DNA of 64,000 bases from assembly GCF_002777975.1 (NCBI RefSeq), contig NZ_NGVS01000045.1, forward strand, positions 1 through 64,000, given 5' to 3'. How positions within the stretch are numbered: the first letter of the stretch is position 1; every line of letters starts with the position of its first letter. The stretch comes from Shewanella carassii. Its GTDB lineage: Bacteria; Pseudomonadota; Gammaproteobacteria; Enterobacterales; Shewanellaceae. The notes beneath the pieces were generated by a model. It did no database searches and was not told where the DNA came from. It saw nothing but the letters and a program-made list of their open reading frames with translations. This document shows, in pieces, positions 26,626 to 35,237 of this stretch. A program made the position numbers and the translations under genes.

Positions 26626-26763
26626 CAATCTCCAGCATCAATGCCTCAATGAGAGTTGAAAGTAGCTTTACTGCTCAATTTTTACCACTAAGGATGCTAG
26701 ATGTAAATCAACCGGTTGGGGAACTGTGATTTTAGGCTGTTTTTTGTGCATTTGACTCTTTTG

Positions 26764-27540
26764 TCAGTTGATTGGATTGTGAATAAAGCTCAAAGGCGTT
26801 TGGCCCGTCTGCTTTTTAAAAAACGCAATGAAGGCGCTGTCGGAAGAAAACGCCAGATTGTAGGCCACTTCGCTGACTGATTTGGCGCCGGATAGGAGTT
26901 CAATGGCCTTCAAAAGGCGCCATTGTTGGCGCCATTGCTGATAAGTCATACCGGTTTCAGCCTTGAATAACCGGGTGACTGTCTTGGTACTGGCGCCGAC
27001 ACTGCTGGCAAGCCTGCCTATATCCGGCGCGAGAAACTCTTCCTTGATAAGCCGCTGGCGGAATCGGCGAAACCTGTGATCCCGTGGCAGTGGCAGCTGA
27101 AATGAATGTTTCTTTGCGGCATAAAACTCTTCCCAAAATAACGCACTGCTATTGGCCATATTCTGCTCCGGCGTGTCCCAAGGCCACAGTGCCATTTTGT
27201 CTATCAAGGCTTTCAAGAGGGCGTTGACCTCTATAATGCGAAGCTCAGCCGGAGTGTTGAACCTGGCACAATCAAAATACAAAGAGCGATAGGCCACCAC
27301 ATTGGTCATTACCGCGCGGTGCGAAATACCGGGCGGGATCCACACGGCTTTGGTGGGTGGCAAGATGCAGATGGCGTTCTCCAATGCAAAGCTCATGCAG
27401 CCGTGGGGGGCATAAAGCAGTTGCCCTTTATGGTGTTGGTGCATGCCCGAATCGTGCTGGCCAACATCGGCCGCAATGCCGATAACACTGGCTGGAAAGG
27501 TATCCGCATCGAACTCAGTTTCCTGCTCAATAATCGCCAT
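26764..27540 (-). CDS. AraC-family regulator (cupin sensor), NimR-like
   Basis: A 258-residue regulator with an N-terminal cupin (MHQHHKGQLLYAPHG at about 33-47, ILPPTKAVWIPPGISH at about 58-73) and a C-terminal AraC double helix-turn-helix (about 165-255, IGRLASSVGASTKTVTRLFKAETG and VSEVAYNLAFSSDSAFIAFFKKQTG). The architecture matches the NimR/YeaM group, which controls an adjacent exporter. Here an MFS exporter gene is divergent across 154 bp, so local control of that exporter is likely. The AGGGA ribosome site supports the start. Confidence 0.88.
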   Translation of the reverse strand: MAIIEQETEFDADTFPASVIGIAADVGQHDSGMHQHHKGQLLYAPHGCMSFALENAICILPPTKAVWIPPGISHRAVMTNVVAYRSLYFDCARFNTPAELRIIEVNALLKALIDKMALWPWDTPEQNMANSSALFWEEFYAAKKHSFQLPLPRDHRFRRFRQRLIKEEFLAPDIGRLASSVGASTKTVTRLFKAETGMTYQQWRQQWRLLKAIELLSGAKSVSEVAYNLAFSSDSAFIAFFKKQTGQTPLSFIHNPIN

Positions 27541-27694
27541 TATGTCCCTATTTTGATGTTTCTTGTCTTTATGTCGTTAACGTGCCATTTCATCACGAGT
27601 ATACACTGCGCGCCGACTCGGAAAAGCGCGGATCAAGCCTGCATAGAGTAACAGGGCTTGTTCGCAGCTTGCTTGATTGTGATAAGGATAAGAG

Positions 27695-28810
27695 ATGAAA
27701 ACCAAACCTTCGCTATGGTTGATGCTGGCGCTACTGATGTTCCCGCAAATAGTGGAAACCATTTACAGCCCGGCCCTGGGGGCGATTTCGCAGACATTTG
27801 CCGTGTCCTACCCTCAGGCGGCGCAAACTCTATCGGTTTATTTTCTGGCTTTCGCTTTGGGCGTGGCAGTGTGGGGCATAGTGGCCGACAGTTGCGGCCG
27901 TCGCCCGACCATGTTGCTGGGACTCTTTATCTATGGCGTCGCAGCCTGGGTGGCCATGTCAACAACCAGCTTCGCCGTGCTGATGGCCGCCAGAGCCTGC
28001 AGCGCTTTTGGTATTGCTGTCGGCTCAATCGTCACCCAAACCATGCTGCGTGACGCCTTCAGCGGTGAAGAGTTGGCGAAAGTGTTTAGTGTGATGGGGA
28101 TTGGGATTGCCATTAGCCCTGTTATCGGCATGTTTTCCGGTGGCCAATTGGTCAAGGCGGGTGGTCATCATGCGGTGTTTTTGGCTTTGTTTATTATGGC
28201 CTTGGGATTATTCGCCTATTGTTTTATCAGGTTGCCGGAAACCCAAACCAGCAGGCAGAGTTTGCAACTGGTCGCCTTGAGTAAACGTATGCTCGGTGAC
28301 AGGCAAACCTGGCAATCTGCACTCTTGGTCACTGCCTATAACGTCGCCCTGTTTTCTTACTACCAACTCGGTGGATTCAACTTTGCCAGGCTTGGGTTCA
28401 CGCCGGAACAGTTCGGCTACAGCGGCTTAATCCTTGGCCTGGGTTCACTGGTTGGCAGCTACAGCAATAAATGCCTGATCTCCAAGGGAGTCTCTCAAGG
28501 CAAACTCCTGCAAGGCGCCGCTTTACTGCTGCTTCTGGGAGCCATAGGGGTACAACTCTCGCTGAACACCATCGGGTTTCTGGCGCCTATGCTACTTGTG
28601 GTTATGGCATTCGGAATAGCTATTCCCAATGTGCTCAGCATGGCCTTGGCTCAGTACCGACAGCAGGCTGGCAGCGCCGGTGCCCTGTTTGGCTTGATGT
28701 ACTACTTACTCATCGGCAGCGGCCTTGCTCTGGCAGGCGCGGTGCAGCACTTGGGATGGGTACTGTTAGCCTGCGGCAGCATGGCGCTGTTGGTAAGCCG
28801 GGTTTGCTGA
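27695..28810 (+). CDS. MFS drug exporter (Bcr/CflA-like)
   Basis: A 371-residue inner-membrane transporter with about 12 hydrophobic segments. MFS loop motif A appears as WGIVADSCGRRPTMLLG (65-81) between helices 2 and 3. The start has AAGGATAAG upstream. The gene is slightly short for Bcr/CflA proteins (about 390-400), and its stop lies at the junction with a degraded insertion sequence, so the last few residues may be altered. Its partner is the divergent AraC-type regulator. The substrate is unknown. Confidence 0.85.
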   Translation: MKTKPSLWLMLALLMFPQIVETIYSPALGAISQTFAVSYPQAAQTLSVYFLAFALGVAVWGIVADSCGRRPTMLLGLFIYGVAAWVAMSTTSFAVLMAARACSAFGIAVGSIVTQTMLRDAFSGEELAKVFSVMGIGIAISPVIGMFSGGQLVKAGGHHAVFLALFIMALGLFAYCFIRLPETQTSRQSLQLVALSKRMLGDRQTWQSALLVTAYNVALFSYYQLGGFNFARLGFTPEQFGYSGLILGLGSLVGSYSNKCLISKGVSQGKLLQGAALLLLLGAIGVQLSLNTIGFLAPMLLVVMAFGIAIPNVLSMALAQYRQQAGSAGALFGLMYYLLIGSGLALAGAVQHLGWVLLACGSMALLVSRVC

Positions 28811-29295
28811 TGAGCTTGCTGCAGTTGGCCACCACAAGTCGCCTTTGCCAAGTTCTACACCACCAAAACCTCAATCACCTCAGTCTAACTGTTGAACGAC
28901 AGAGTATTGCCGTTTTCGAAGCCCAGGCGCTGCCGATGCTGCGTATCTTCACTGACCGAGGAACCGAATACTGCGGCAAAGTTGAACAGCACGATTACCA
29001 GCTGTATCTGGCCATCAATGACATAGACCACACAAAAAACAAAGCCAGACATCCGCAAACAAACGGTATCTGCGAGTGTTTCCACAAGACCATTCTGAAT
29101 GAGTTCTATCAGGTCGTGTTCCGCAAAAAGCTGTACGGCACACTGGAGGAACTGCAAAAAGACTTGGACGAATGGTTGGCGCTGTATAACAATGAACGCA
29201 CCCATCAAGGCAAAATGCGCTGCGGTTGCACACCGATGGCAACATTAATTGATGGAAAACGGATTTGGGCGGAAAAGAATTTAGCCCAAATCTAA
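28811..29295 (+). pseudogene. Decayed IS481-type transposase (C-terminal part)
   Basis: The integrase core is recognisable: TDRGTEYCG (second catalytic Asp), HPQTNGICECFHKT (catalytic Glu) and the YNNERTHQGK end. The N-terminal part with the DNA-binding domain and first Asp is missing. Upstream, the matching reading VAFAKFYTTKTSITSV (from 28838) is in another frame, hits an in-frame TAA at 28886, then continues LLNDRVLPF before a one-base loss in the T-run near 28913-28916 restores the FEAQALPM frame. It is therefore a truncated, twice-broken relic. Confidence 0.85.
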
Positions 29296-29350
29296 TCTGA
29301 CAACGGCACCCCAAAATCGGGTAACTGTCAGATCAGGTCTGAGCTAGTAC
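28811..29350 (+). mobile_element. IS481-family remnant
   Basis: It comprises the broken transposase plus about 55 bp of 3' flank that ends in CTGTCAGATCAGGTCTGAGC, which looks like an IS terminal repeat. No matching left terminus is visible, so the left end has been deleted at the MFS gene boundary. The element cannot move on its own. Confidence 0.65.
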
Positions 29351-29385
29351 AATTTAGCCAATAATTTAAATCTTGGTTAGCATTG

Positions 29386-32300
29386 CTAATGGTCCCTCTT
29401 AGATTGCTCCAACAGGCTAATCGCCACTTGTTTATTAATTTTATTACTGCAGCTAGTGGGGATATCTCTTCTGTAGTTGATACAGCCCCAGAACTCACCG
29501 TAGGGACCTTTTCTTAATTTCATATCTCCACCACAGACGCTGCAAACAGGTGCAGTGTGGCTACAAGTGTCATTAAGACATACTTTAAAGCCAGTAAAGC
29601 GTTTACGTGTCATGGGACTACCACAAAGCTCACAGCCCTCCTCTTTATGATCACATAAGGGAAAGTGTGAGCATGAGAAGAAGGGTTTGAACTTGCCGAC
29701 TCTTGGTTTAAGCGTACCAGTGGTGCAACGTACACAACTTATCTCTTCAAAGATCTTTTGCACTAGTGAGGTGCTGAACTCCTCTTGCTCAACAGCATAG
29801 TTTTCCTTGAGTAGTTCGACTACAAACGGGCTAGCATCTGTCATATCGGCAAGTACATAGGCGCGGTGTTTTGCACGAGTTAAGGCAACGTAAAATAGGC
29901 GACGCTCTTCTGCAAACTCAAATGACTCTGCTTTAGGTAAAAATGCATCAAGTATTGGTGGGGTGACTTTCGTTGAGGGGAAGCCATGCTTTCCCGTTTT
30001 CATCCCCGTGATCACCACATAATCCGCCTCTTTACCTTTTGAGGCATGAAAAGACTGACACTCAATAGTTAAACTTGGATACTTCCGATTCAGCTGTCTT
30101 AGCTCACTCTTATCCGGTAGTTGAAACCAGAAACGAGCGAGCAGGTACACAACAGGCTTGCTCTTTAGTTTATCTTCAGCCTTATTAGCACGCATGTTAA
30201 TAGCTTTTAAAGCCTGCTCAAGTGCATTAAGGCTTGGTTCATCTTTAGTTGCTGGCTCTTGCTCACCCCGTCGTATCAATGAAACCGTGGGGTAATCGAC
30301 TTGCGATAGAGAGCGAATATCTTTCTTTAGCTGCACAGGGTTCTTAGTCACAAACTGTGTTGCAACATCACCAATGCTGCTGTTGAACCTGAATGTCTGA
30401 TCTAAGTACGTTTTAGTAGTTGGACCGAAATAATCTGTAAACTGTGTGGTTAAGTTGACATCTGCACCATTAAAGCGATAAATCGCTTGCCAGTCATCAC
30501 CAACACAAAATAGAGATGCTTTTGATTTTCTGCCAGGTAAGCTTGAATCCCTTAAGGCTTTAACTAACCGCGCTCTGGGCTCTGAGATATCTTGAAACTC
30601 ATCCACCATAATATAGCGCCATGGACTAATAAATTGCCCATGTTGAAGATAGCCGAGTGCTTTGGCGATCATATCCTCAAAATCTATATCGCCAGAAGCT
30701 GACAGGTGTTGTTGGTAACTGCTTAGTATCGGCTCTAGCAGCTCAAATGCTTTACGAGTTTGCTTGGCATCTGCGGCATTATTAAATACCTTCTCTAGCC
30801 CGTTGTTATCCAAGCAAGCAGCTTTATACAAGCCAATTAGCTTACTGAAAAGCTTAGCTAACTCGGTAACGCGACCAAGTTCATTAAGGGTTGCGAGTAT
30901 CGCTTCATCGGGTAGAGGGGACTCTTTGATCTTTAATGCTTGGATGGCGTGTTCGAGCTTTTCAATGAGCAGGCCTTTTCTATGCTGATGGTAAAACAGT
31001 TCAAGACAGACTGTTTCATGCTTTTTGTGCAGCTGGCGCTTCCACTCCATTGACTCCAAATATTGCTGGTTATCAATGTAAGGCGCGGTGCTATCATCTT
31101 CATCAGTGCCGTAATACTCAATATAGACACAATAGTCAGGTAGGTAGAAGTCGGGCTGATATTGGCGGAAATCAACACTACTTACATCATGCTCATATTT
31201 AGCTTCATACTGGTACTCAATGCCATTACTGAATAGCCAATTAGCGATATAAAGCTCGCCGAAGCTTTTTACTCGCTCCCCTTTCAAGGTGCGAATATCG
31301 TTATCAATTAAGTACTGGAAATACTCACCCTTTGACTCAAAATCGAAAGGGCTTTTCTCAACATAATAGTATTGGCTAAAGTACTCAAACAGCTGTTTAC
31401 GATAGGCCTCATTTTCAATCAAAGTTTCAAGGGTGCTCTGTACCCACCTATCTTTGGATTTTTCATCCTCAGCCCAAGGAGACAGACTGGGTGATGCGCC
31501 TTCAACTTCAGAAATAATCCTTAAACCTAAGCTATGAAAAGTGCTCGTTTTAATATCATCTGTACCAAGCTTCTCTTTTATCCGTTCATCCATCTCGTCA
31601 GCGGCTTTTCTGCCATAGGCGAGCAGCAAAATATCATCGGCTTGTGCTTGACCACTTTTAACTAAGTAGCCAGCACGACCCACCATAACGCTGGTCTTTC
31701 CTGTCCCAGCACCCGCTAATAACAAGTTATTGTTATCATCAATGATGCAGGCTCGTCGCTGCTTATCGGTCAGAGGGTTAGATTCAACATGCTCAAAGAA
31801 ATCGGCAAACTTGATCAGCTGTGCTTGAACATAGTTTTCACGTAACCTTTCTATATCGGTTGGGCTCCAGCAATGCATCAGCTTTAACTTGGTTAGTGCT
31901 GCTGTTATATCATTATCCAATTGCATATTTTCAGACCAAGGGAACCAGCGTTTATACTCACGCTTAACTCTGGCCTGTATCATCTCTAAGCGTGATTGGC
32001 GCAGGTACTCAGTAGCAAGGGTGCGCTCAACTCGAGCCACCAGCTCACAGATACTTTGCCCATTACCAGCAGCCCACCGTTGTGTCACTTCTTTACTAGA
32101 TTGATAACGAGCCCAGTAGGTTAAGTAGGGCAATTGATAAACCTCACCGGATACGGTAAAGCTAAGTAGGTAACCCAAAGGACTAAAGTTAAATGTTGGT
32201 GGCGAGTCAAGTTGCTGCCACTTAAAACTCACTTCATCACTCGTGTTATTGATTACGGGGTGTTCTGGCGCAAACAAACCTTTACCACGATGAAAAGTAA

Positions 32301-32397
32301 TACCACAGCTAGTGAGTTTTACAGCATCAGGCTTGCCCATATAGAAATGGCCAAACCAACTGTGTTTAATGCTTTGTTCAGATTGCTTTGATGACAA
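29386..32397 (-). CDS. Helicase IV-like UvrD/Rep helicase with PD-(D/E)XK-like insertion and zinc ribbons
   Basis: The 1003-residue protein has an N-terminal helicase IV-type region (1-200), Walker A AGAGTGKT (228-235), MVDEFQDIS (motif II), GDDWQAIYRFNG, FHASKGKEADYVV and ERRLFYVALTRAKH, so the UvrD motor is complete. Between motifs Ia and II lies an insertion (about 300-480): SFGELYIANWL (Glu381), QPDFYLP (Asp416), YIEYYG (Glu427), the pattern of a PD-(D/E)XK nuclease whose usual Lys is Tyr; Lys453 could substitute. The C-terminus has three four-Cys zinc ribbons of the topoisomerase I type. E. coli HelD is about 684 residues and lacks both additions. The gene is clearly AT-richer than its neighbours and sits next to an IS relic, which suggests transfer; a genome-defence or repair role is inferred. 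Confidence 0.85.
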   Translation of the reverse strand: MSSKQSEQSIKHSWFGHFYMGKPDAVKLTSCGITFHRGKGLFAPEHPVINNTSDEVSFKWQQLDSPPTFNFSPLGYLLSFTVSGEVYQLPYLTYWARYQSSKEVTQRWAAGNGQSICELVARVERTLATEYLRQSRLEMIQARVKREYKRWFPWSENMQLDNDITAALTKLKLMHCWSPTDIERLRENYVQAQLIKFADFFEHVESNPLTDKQRRACIIDDNNNLLLAGAGTGKTSVMVGRAGYLVKSGQAQADDILLLAYGRKAADEMDERIKEKLGTDDIKTSTFHSLGLRIISEVEGASPSLSPWAEDEKSKDRWVQSTLETLIENEAYRKQLFEYFSQYYYVEKSPFDFESKGEYFQYLIDNDIRTLKGERVKSFGELYIANWLFSNGIEYQYEAKYEHDVSSVDFRQYQPDFYLPDYCVYIEYYGTDEDDSTAPYIDNQQYLESMEWKRQLHKKHETVCLELFYHQHRKGLLIEKLEHAIQALKIKESPLPDEAILATLNELGRVTELAKLFSKLIGLYKAACLDNNGLEKVFNNAADAKQTRKAFELLEPILSSYQQHLSASGDIDFEDMIAKALGYLQHGQFISPWRYIMVDEFQDISEPRARLVKALRDSSLPGRKSKASLFCVGDDWQAIYRFNGADVNLTTQFTDYFGPTTKTYLDQTFRFNSSIGDVATQFVTKNPVQLKKDIRSLSQVDYPTVSLIRRGEQEPATKDEPSLNALEQALKAINMRANKAEDKLKSKPVVYLLARFWFQLPDKSELRQLNRKYPSLTIECQSFHASKGKEADYVVITGMKTGKHGFPSTKVTPPILDAFLPKAESFEFAEERRLFYVALTRAKHRAYVLADMTDASPFVVELLKENYAVEQEEFSTSLVQKIFEEISCVRCTTGTLKPRVGKFKPFFSCSHFPLCDHKEEGCELCGSPMTRKRFTGFKVCLNDTCSHTAPVCSVCGGDMKLRKGPYGEFWGCINYRRDIPTSCSNKINKQVAISLLEQSKRDH

Positions 32398-32573
32398 TGG
32401 ATAACCTACTTCTATCGATGGTTGTAGCGACTACCAACTTGGACTTCAAATAATTTACCATTAACTGTTTTGAATTATCTTGTTGTCATCCGATACCTTG
32501 CCCACCATCTTGTAAATTAATGGCTTAGGCTGCCCACCATAAATGCTACAACTGTCGAGGACGAGTCTGTGAA

Positions 32574-32603
32574 AACAAAAAAGCCTCAAAAAAATGAGGC
32601 TTA
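32574..32603 (-). terminator. Terminator of yicC
   Basis: On the minus strand AAGCCTCA and TGAGGCTT form a stem followed by T6, 28 bp after the yicC stop. Confidence 0.8.
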
Positions 32604-32630
32604 ATGCTGTACATTGTGAATGTTAAAACA

Positions 32631-33494
32631 TCACTCCACGTTCTGGATCTGCTCTCTCATCTGCTCAATCAGCACTTTAAGCTCGACTGCGGCGGCGGTG
32701 ATTTCGCTGCTGATTGATTTGGAGGCCAGGGTGTTGGATTCGCGGTTGAACTCTTGCATCATGAAGTCCAGTCTGCGGCCCTCGCTGCCACCCTTGTTGA
32801 GGATCCGGCGGGCTTCGACCACGTGGGCTTCAAGGCGGTCCATCTCTTCGGCCACGTCCTGTTTTTGGGCCAGCAATACCATTTCCTGTTCCAGTCTGGC
32901 CGGATCCAGTTCGCCCTGGATTTCGGCTAGGCGGTTGCTGAGTTTTTCCCTTTGCCATTCCATGACCTTGGGCATGTGCTCGCGGACGATGGCGACCTGG
33001 GCTTCAACGGCATCCAGGCGGGTCAGCAGCATCTCTTTGATGGCGCTGCCTTCACGGCCGCGGGCTTCAATAAACTGATCGACGGCGCCGTCGAAGGCTT
33101 TGAGCAGTTCGGCGGCAATGGCATCCATGTCTTGCTCAGATGAGGACATGACCCCTGGCCAGCGCAGAATATCCACCGGGTTGAGCTCACCCTGGCCGGC
33201 TTGCTGTTTTACCCAGTTGGCGGCCTGCAACAGTTGCAGCGCCAAGTCCTGATTCATATTCAGCTGGGTACCTTGTTGATCGCTCAGCTCGTAGCGCAGG
33301 TTGACTTCTACCTTACCGCGATTGAGACGCTTGCGCAGTCTGTCTCGCAGCACAGGCTCCAAGCTGCGGAACTGTTCCGGCAGGCGCAGATAGGTTTCCA
33401 GATATCTCTGGTTGACTGAGCGGATTTCCCAGGAGGCTGTGCCCCAGTCGGCTTTATGCTCGATACGGGCGTAGGCGGTCATGCTGTGGATCAT
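32631..33494 (-). CDS. yicC: YicC-family endoribonuclease
   Basis: A 287-residue protein with the YicC N-terminus MIHSMTAYAR and the C-terminal DUF1732 end (GGSEGRRLDFMMQEFNRESNTLASKS). YicC/YloC proteins are endoribonucleases; E. coli YicC has been linked to RyhB turnover. Long charged helices occupy 150-250. It is divergent from rph, exactly as in E. coli. Confidence 0.93.
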   Translation of the reverse strand: MIHSMTAYARIEHKADWGTASWEIRSVNQRYLETYLRLPEQFRSLEPVLRDRLRKRLNRGKVEVNLRYELSDQQGTQLNMNQDLALQLLQAANWVKQQAGQGELNPVDILRWPGVMSSSEQDMDAIAAELLKAFDGAVDQFIEARGREGSAIKEMLLTRLDAVEAQVAIVREHMPKVMEWQREKLSNRLAEIQGELDPARLEQEMVLLAQKQDVAEEMDRLEAHVVEARRILNKGGSEGRRLDFMMQEFNRESNTLASKSISSEITAAAVELKVLIEQMREQIQNVE

Positions 33495-33674
33495 CAGATA
33501 TTCCAGTTGCTTGAAGACGGGTGTAGCAGAGGATTATAGACAGCTTGCCCCCGGGGTTAAAGTGAAGTGTATACACTTTGTCGGTTCGATACAGATCCGT
33601 CATGGCGTCAAGCGCCGCAAGGCCCTATAATATGCAGCCAATTCAGTCCAGACGACAAAATACAGGAATTCACT

Positions 33675-34388
33675 ATGCGTCCCAGCAACAGAACTCCGGC
33701 TCAAACCCGCCCCATTTCAATCACTCGCCAGTTTACCGCCCATGCGGAAGGTTCCGTGCTGGTCGAGTTCGGCGATACCAAAGTACTCTGTACCGCCAGT
33801 TTTACCGAAGGGGTGCCGAGATTTCTCAAAGGCCAGGGCCAAGGTTGGGTGACGGCAGAATATGGCATGTTGCCCCGTTCTACCCATAGCCGTATGGATC
33901 GCGAAGCGGCCCGGGGCAAGCAGTCTGGTCGTACCCAGGAAATTCAGCGCCTCATCGGCCGTGCTTTACGCGCCGCTGTGGATATGAAGCTGCTGGGTGA
34001 AAACACCATAGTGATCGACTGTGATGTGATTCAAGCCGACGGCGGTACCCGCACCGCAGCCATCACTGGTGCCTGTGTGGCTCTGGTGGATGCGCTTAAT
34101 TGGGCTCGTGCCAAGGGGATTCTCAAGGCTAATCCGCTCAAATTCCTGATCGCCGCCGTGAGCGTGGGGATTTTTGAAGGTGAGCCTATCTGTGACCTGG
34201 AATATATCGAAGACAGCGCCGCCGAAACCGATATGAACGTGGTGATGACAGAAACCGGCAAGATCATCGAGATCCAGGGCACCGCCGAAGGCGAGCCGTT
34301 CAGCCATGAAGAGTTGCTGAGTCTGCTGGAGCTGGCCAAGCATGGCATTCGTGAGATTATCGATGTGCAGAAGGCTGCATTGAGTTAA
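33675..34388 (+). CDS. rph: Ribonuclease PH
   Basis: A phosphorolytic 3'-5' exoribonuclease that trims tRNA 3' ends. I start it at ATG 33675, which gives 237 residues (family about 238) beginning MRPSNRTPAQTRP and preceded by AGGA; a longer open frame upstream has no homologous wording. RNase PH motifs SRMDREAARGKQSGRTQEIQRLIGR and DCDVIQADGGTRTA are intact, with the phosphate-binding Arg and catalytic Asp. Its end lies 9 nt before a terminator that precedes pyrE. Confidence 0.95.
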   Translation: MRPSNRTPAQTRPISITRQFTAHAEGSVLVEFGDTKVLCTASFTEGVPRFLKGQGQGWVTAEYGMLPRSTHSRMDREAARGKQSGRTQEIQRLIGRALRAAVDMKLLGENTIVIDCDVIQADGGTRTAAITGACVALVDALNWARAKGILKANPLKFLIAAVSVGIFEGEPICDLEYIEDSAAETDMNVVMTETGKIIEIQGTAEGEPFSHEELLSLLELAKHGIREIIDVQKAALS

Positions 34389-34396
34389 GTTTTTTT

Positions 34397-34422
34397 AAGG
34401 ACCCCATGAGGGTCCTTTTTTT
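34397..34422 (+). terminator. Terminator between rph and pyrE (probable pyrE attenuator)
   Basis: AAGGACCC and AGGGTCCTT form a stem with a 4-5 nt loop and T7, only 9 nt after the rph stop; a T7 run (34390-34396) lies just before it. This matches the layout of the E. coli rph-pyrE attenuator, where UTP shortage slows RNA polymerase in U-runs and lets the trailing ribosome on rph block the hairpin. Confidence 0.75.
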
Positions 34423-34493
34423 CGTACTCCAGAGAGTACTTGTTCGTACCCGTGAGCCTTAAGGGCTTACCCATAATCACAAGAGGAGAGATC

Positions 34494-35135
34494 GTGAAAG
34501 CCTATCAGCGCGAGTTTATTGAATTTGCCCTTGAGCGTCAGGTGTTGAGATTCGGTGAGTTTACCCTGAAGTCCGGCCGCAAGAGCCCATACTTCTTCAA
34601 TGCCGGTCTGTTTAACACTGGCCGGGATCTGGCCCGCCTGGGCCGTTTTTATGCTGCTGCGCTGGTGGATGCCGGTATCGACTACGATCTCCTGTTTGGC
34701 CCGGCCTACAAGGGGATCCCCATCGCCACAACCACGGCTGTAGCCTTGGCCGAACACCATGATCTGGATATTCCTTACTGTTTTAACCGCAAAGAGAAGA
34801 AAGACCACGGCGAAGGCGGCAACCTGGTTGGCAGCGAGCTCAAGGGTAAGGTGATGTTGGTGGATGATGTGATCACCGCAGGTACCGCTATTCGCGAGTC
34901 CATGGAGATCATTCAGGCCAATGGCGCGACTCTGGCCGGGGTATTGATTGCACTCGACCGTCAGGAGAAGGGCAAGGGCGAACTGTCTGCCATTCAGGAA
35001 GTGGAGCGCGACTTTGGTTGCCAGATAGTGGCCATCATCAAGCTGGCCGATTTGATTTCCTACTTGGCCGAGAAGCCGGGGATGGAGCAGGAGTTGGCCG
35101 CCGTTAGCGCCTATCGTGAACAGTATGGTATTTAA
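34494..35135 (+). CDS. pyrE: Orotate phosphoribosyltransferase
   Basis: Makes OMP from orotate and PRPP in pyrimidine synthesis. I start at GTG 34494, with AGAGGAGAG just upstream, giving 213 residues, identical in length to E. coli PyrE. An in-frame ATG at 34440 precedes the ribosome site and would add non-homologous residues. The PRPP loop VMLVDDVITAGTA and the YCFNRKEKKDHGEGG flexible loop are intact. Confidence 0.96.
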   Translation: MKAYQREFIEFALERQVLRFGEFTLKSGRKSPYFFNAGLFNTGRDLARLGRFYAAALVDAGIDYDLLFGPAYKGIPIATTTAVALAEHHDLDIPYCFNRKEKKDHGEGGNLVGSELKGKVMLVDDVITAGTAIRESMEIIQANGATLAGVLIALDRQEKGKGELSAIQEVERDFGCQIVAIIKLADLISYLAEKPGMEQELAAVSAYREQYGI

Positions 35136-35196
35136 TGCCGTCCAGGATAGAATCTCGGCTCTTAAAGAAGCTTGAGTAACTTTCTGTACAGTCCAA

Positions 35197-35226
35197 TAAA
35201 AAACGCTGCCTTGGCAGCGTTTTTTA
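35197..35226. terminator. Bidirectional terminator between pyrE and folE
   Basis: AAAAAACGCTGCC pairs with GGCAGCGTTTTTT with a very short loop; both strands end in T-runs. It serves two convergent genes. Confidence 0.9.
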
Positions 35227-35237
35227 TTACGGAGAGG

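Noticed and set aside
26523..26729. 68-codon plus-strand ORF between the yjhX-like and AraC genes
   Set aside because: No ribosome site or family wording; it overlaps the inverted repeats upstream of yjhX. Considered as an antitoxin and not supported.
28471..28810. N-terminal half of the open frame containing the transposase relic
   Set aside because: It overlaps the MFS exporter gene in another frame; transposase similarity begins only after the exporter stop.
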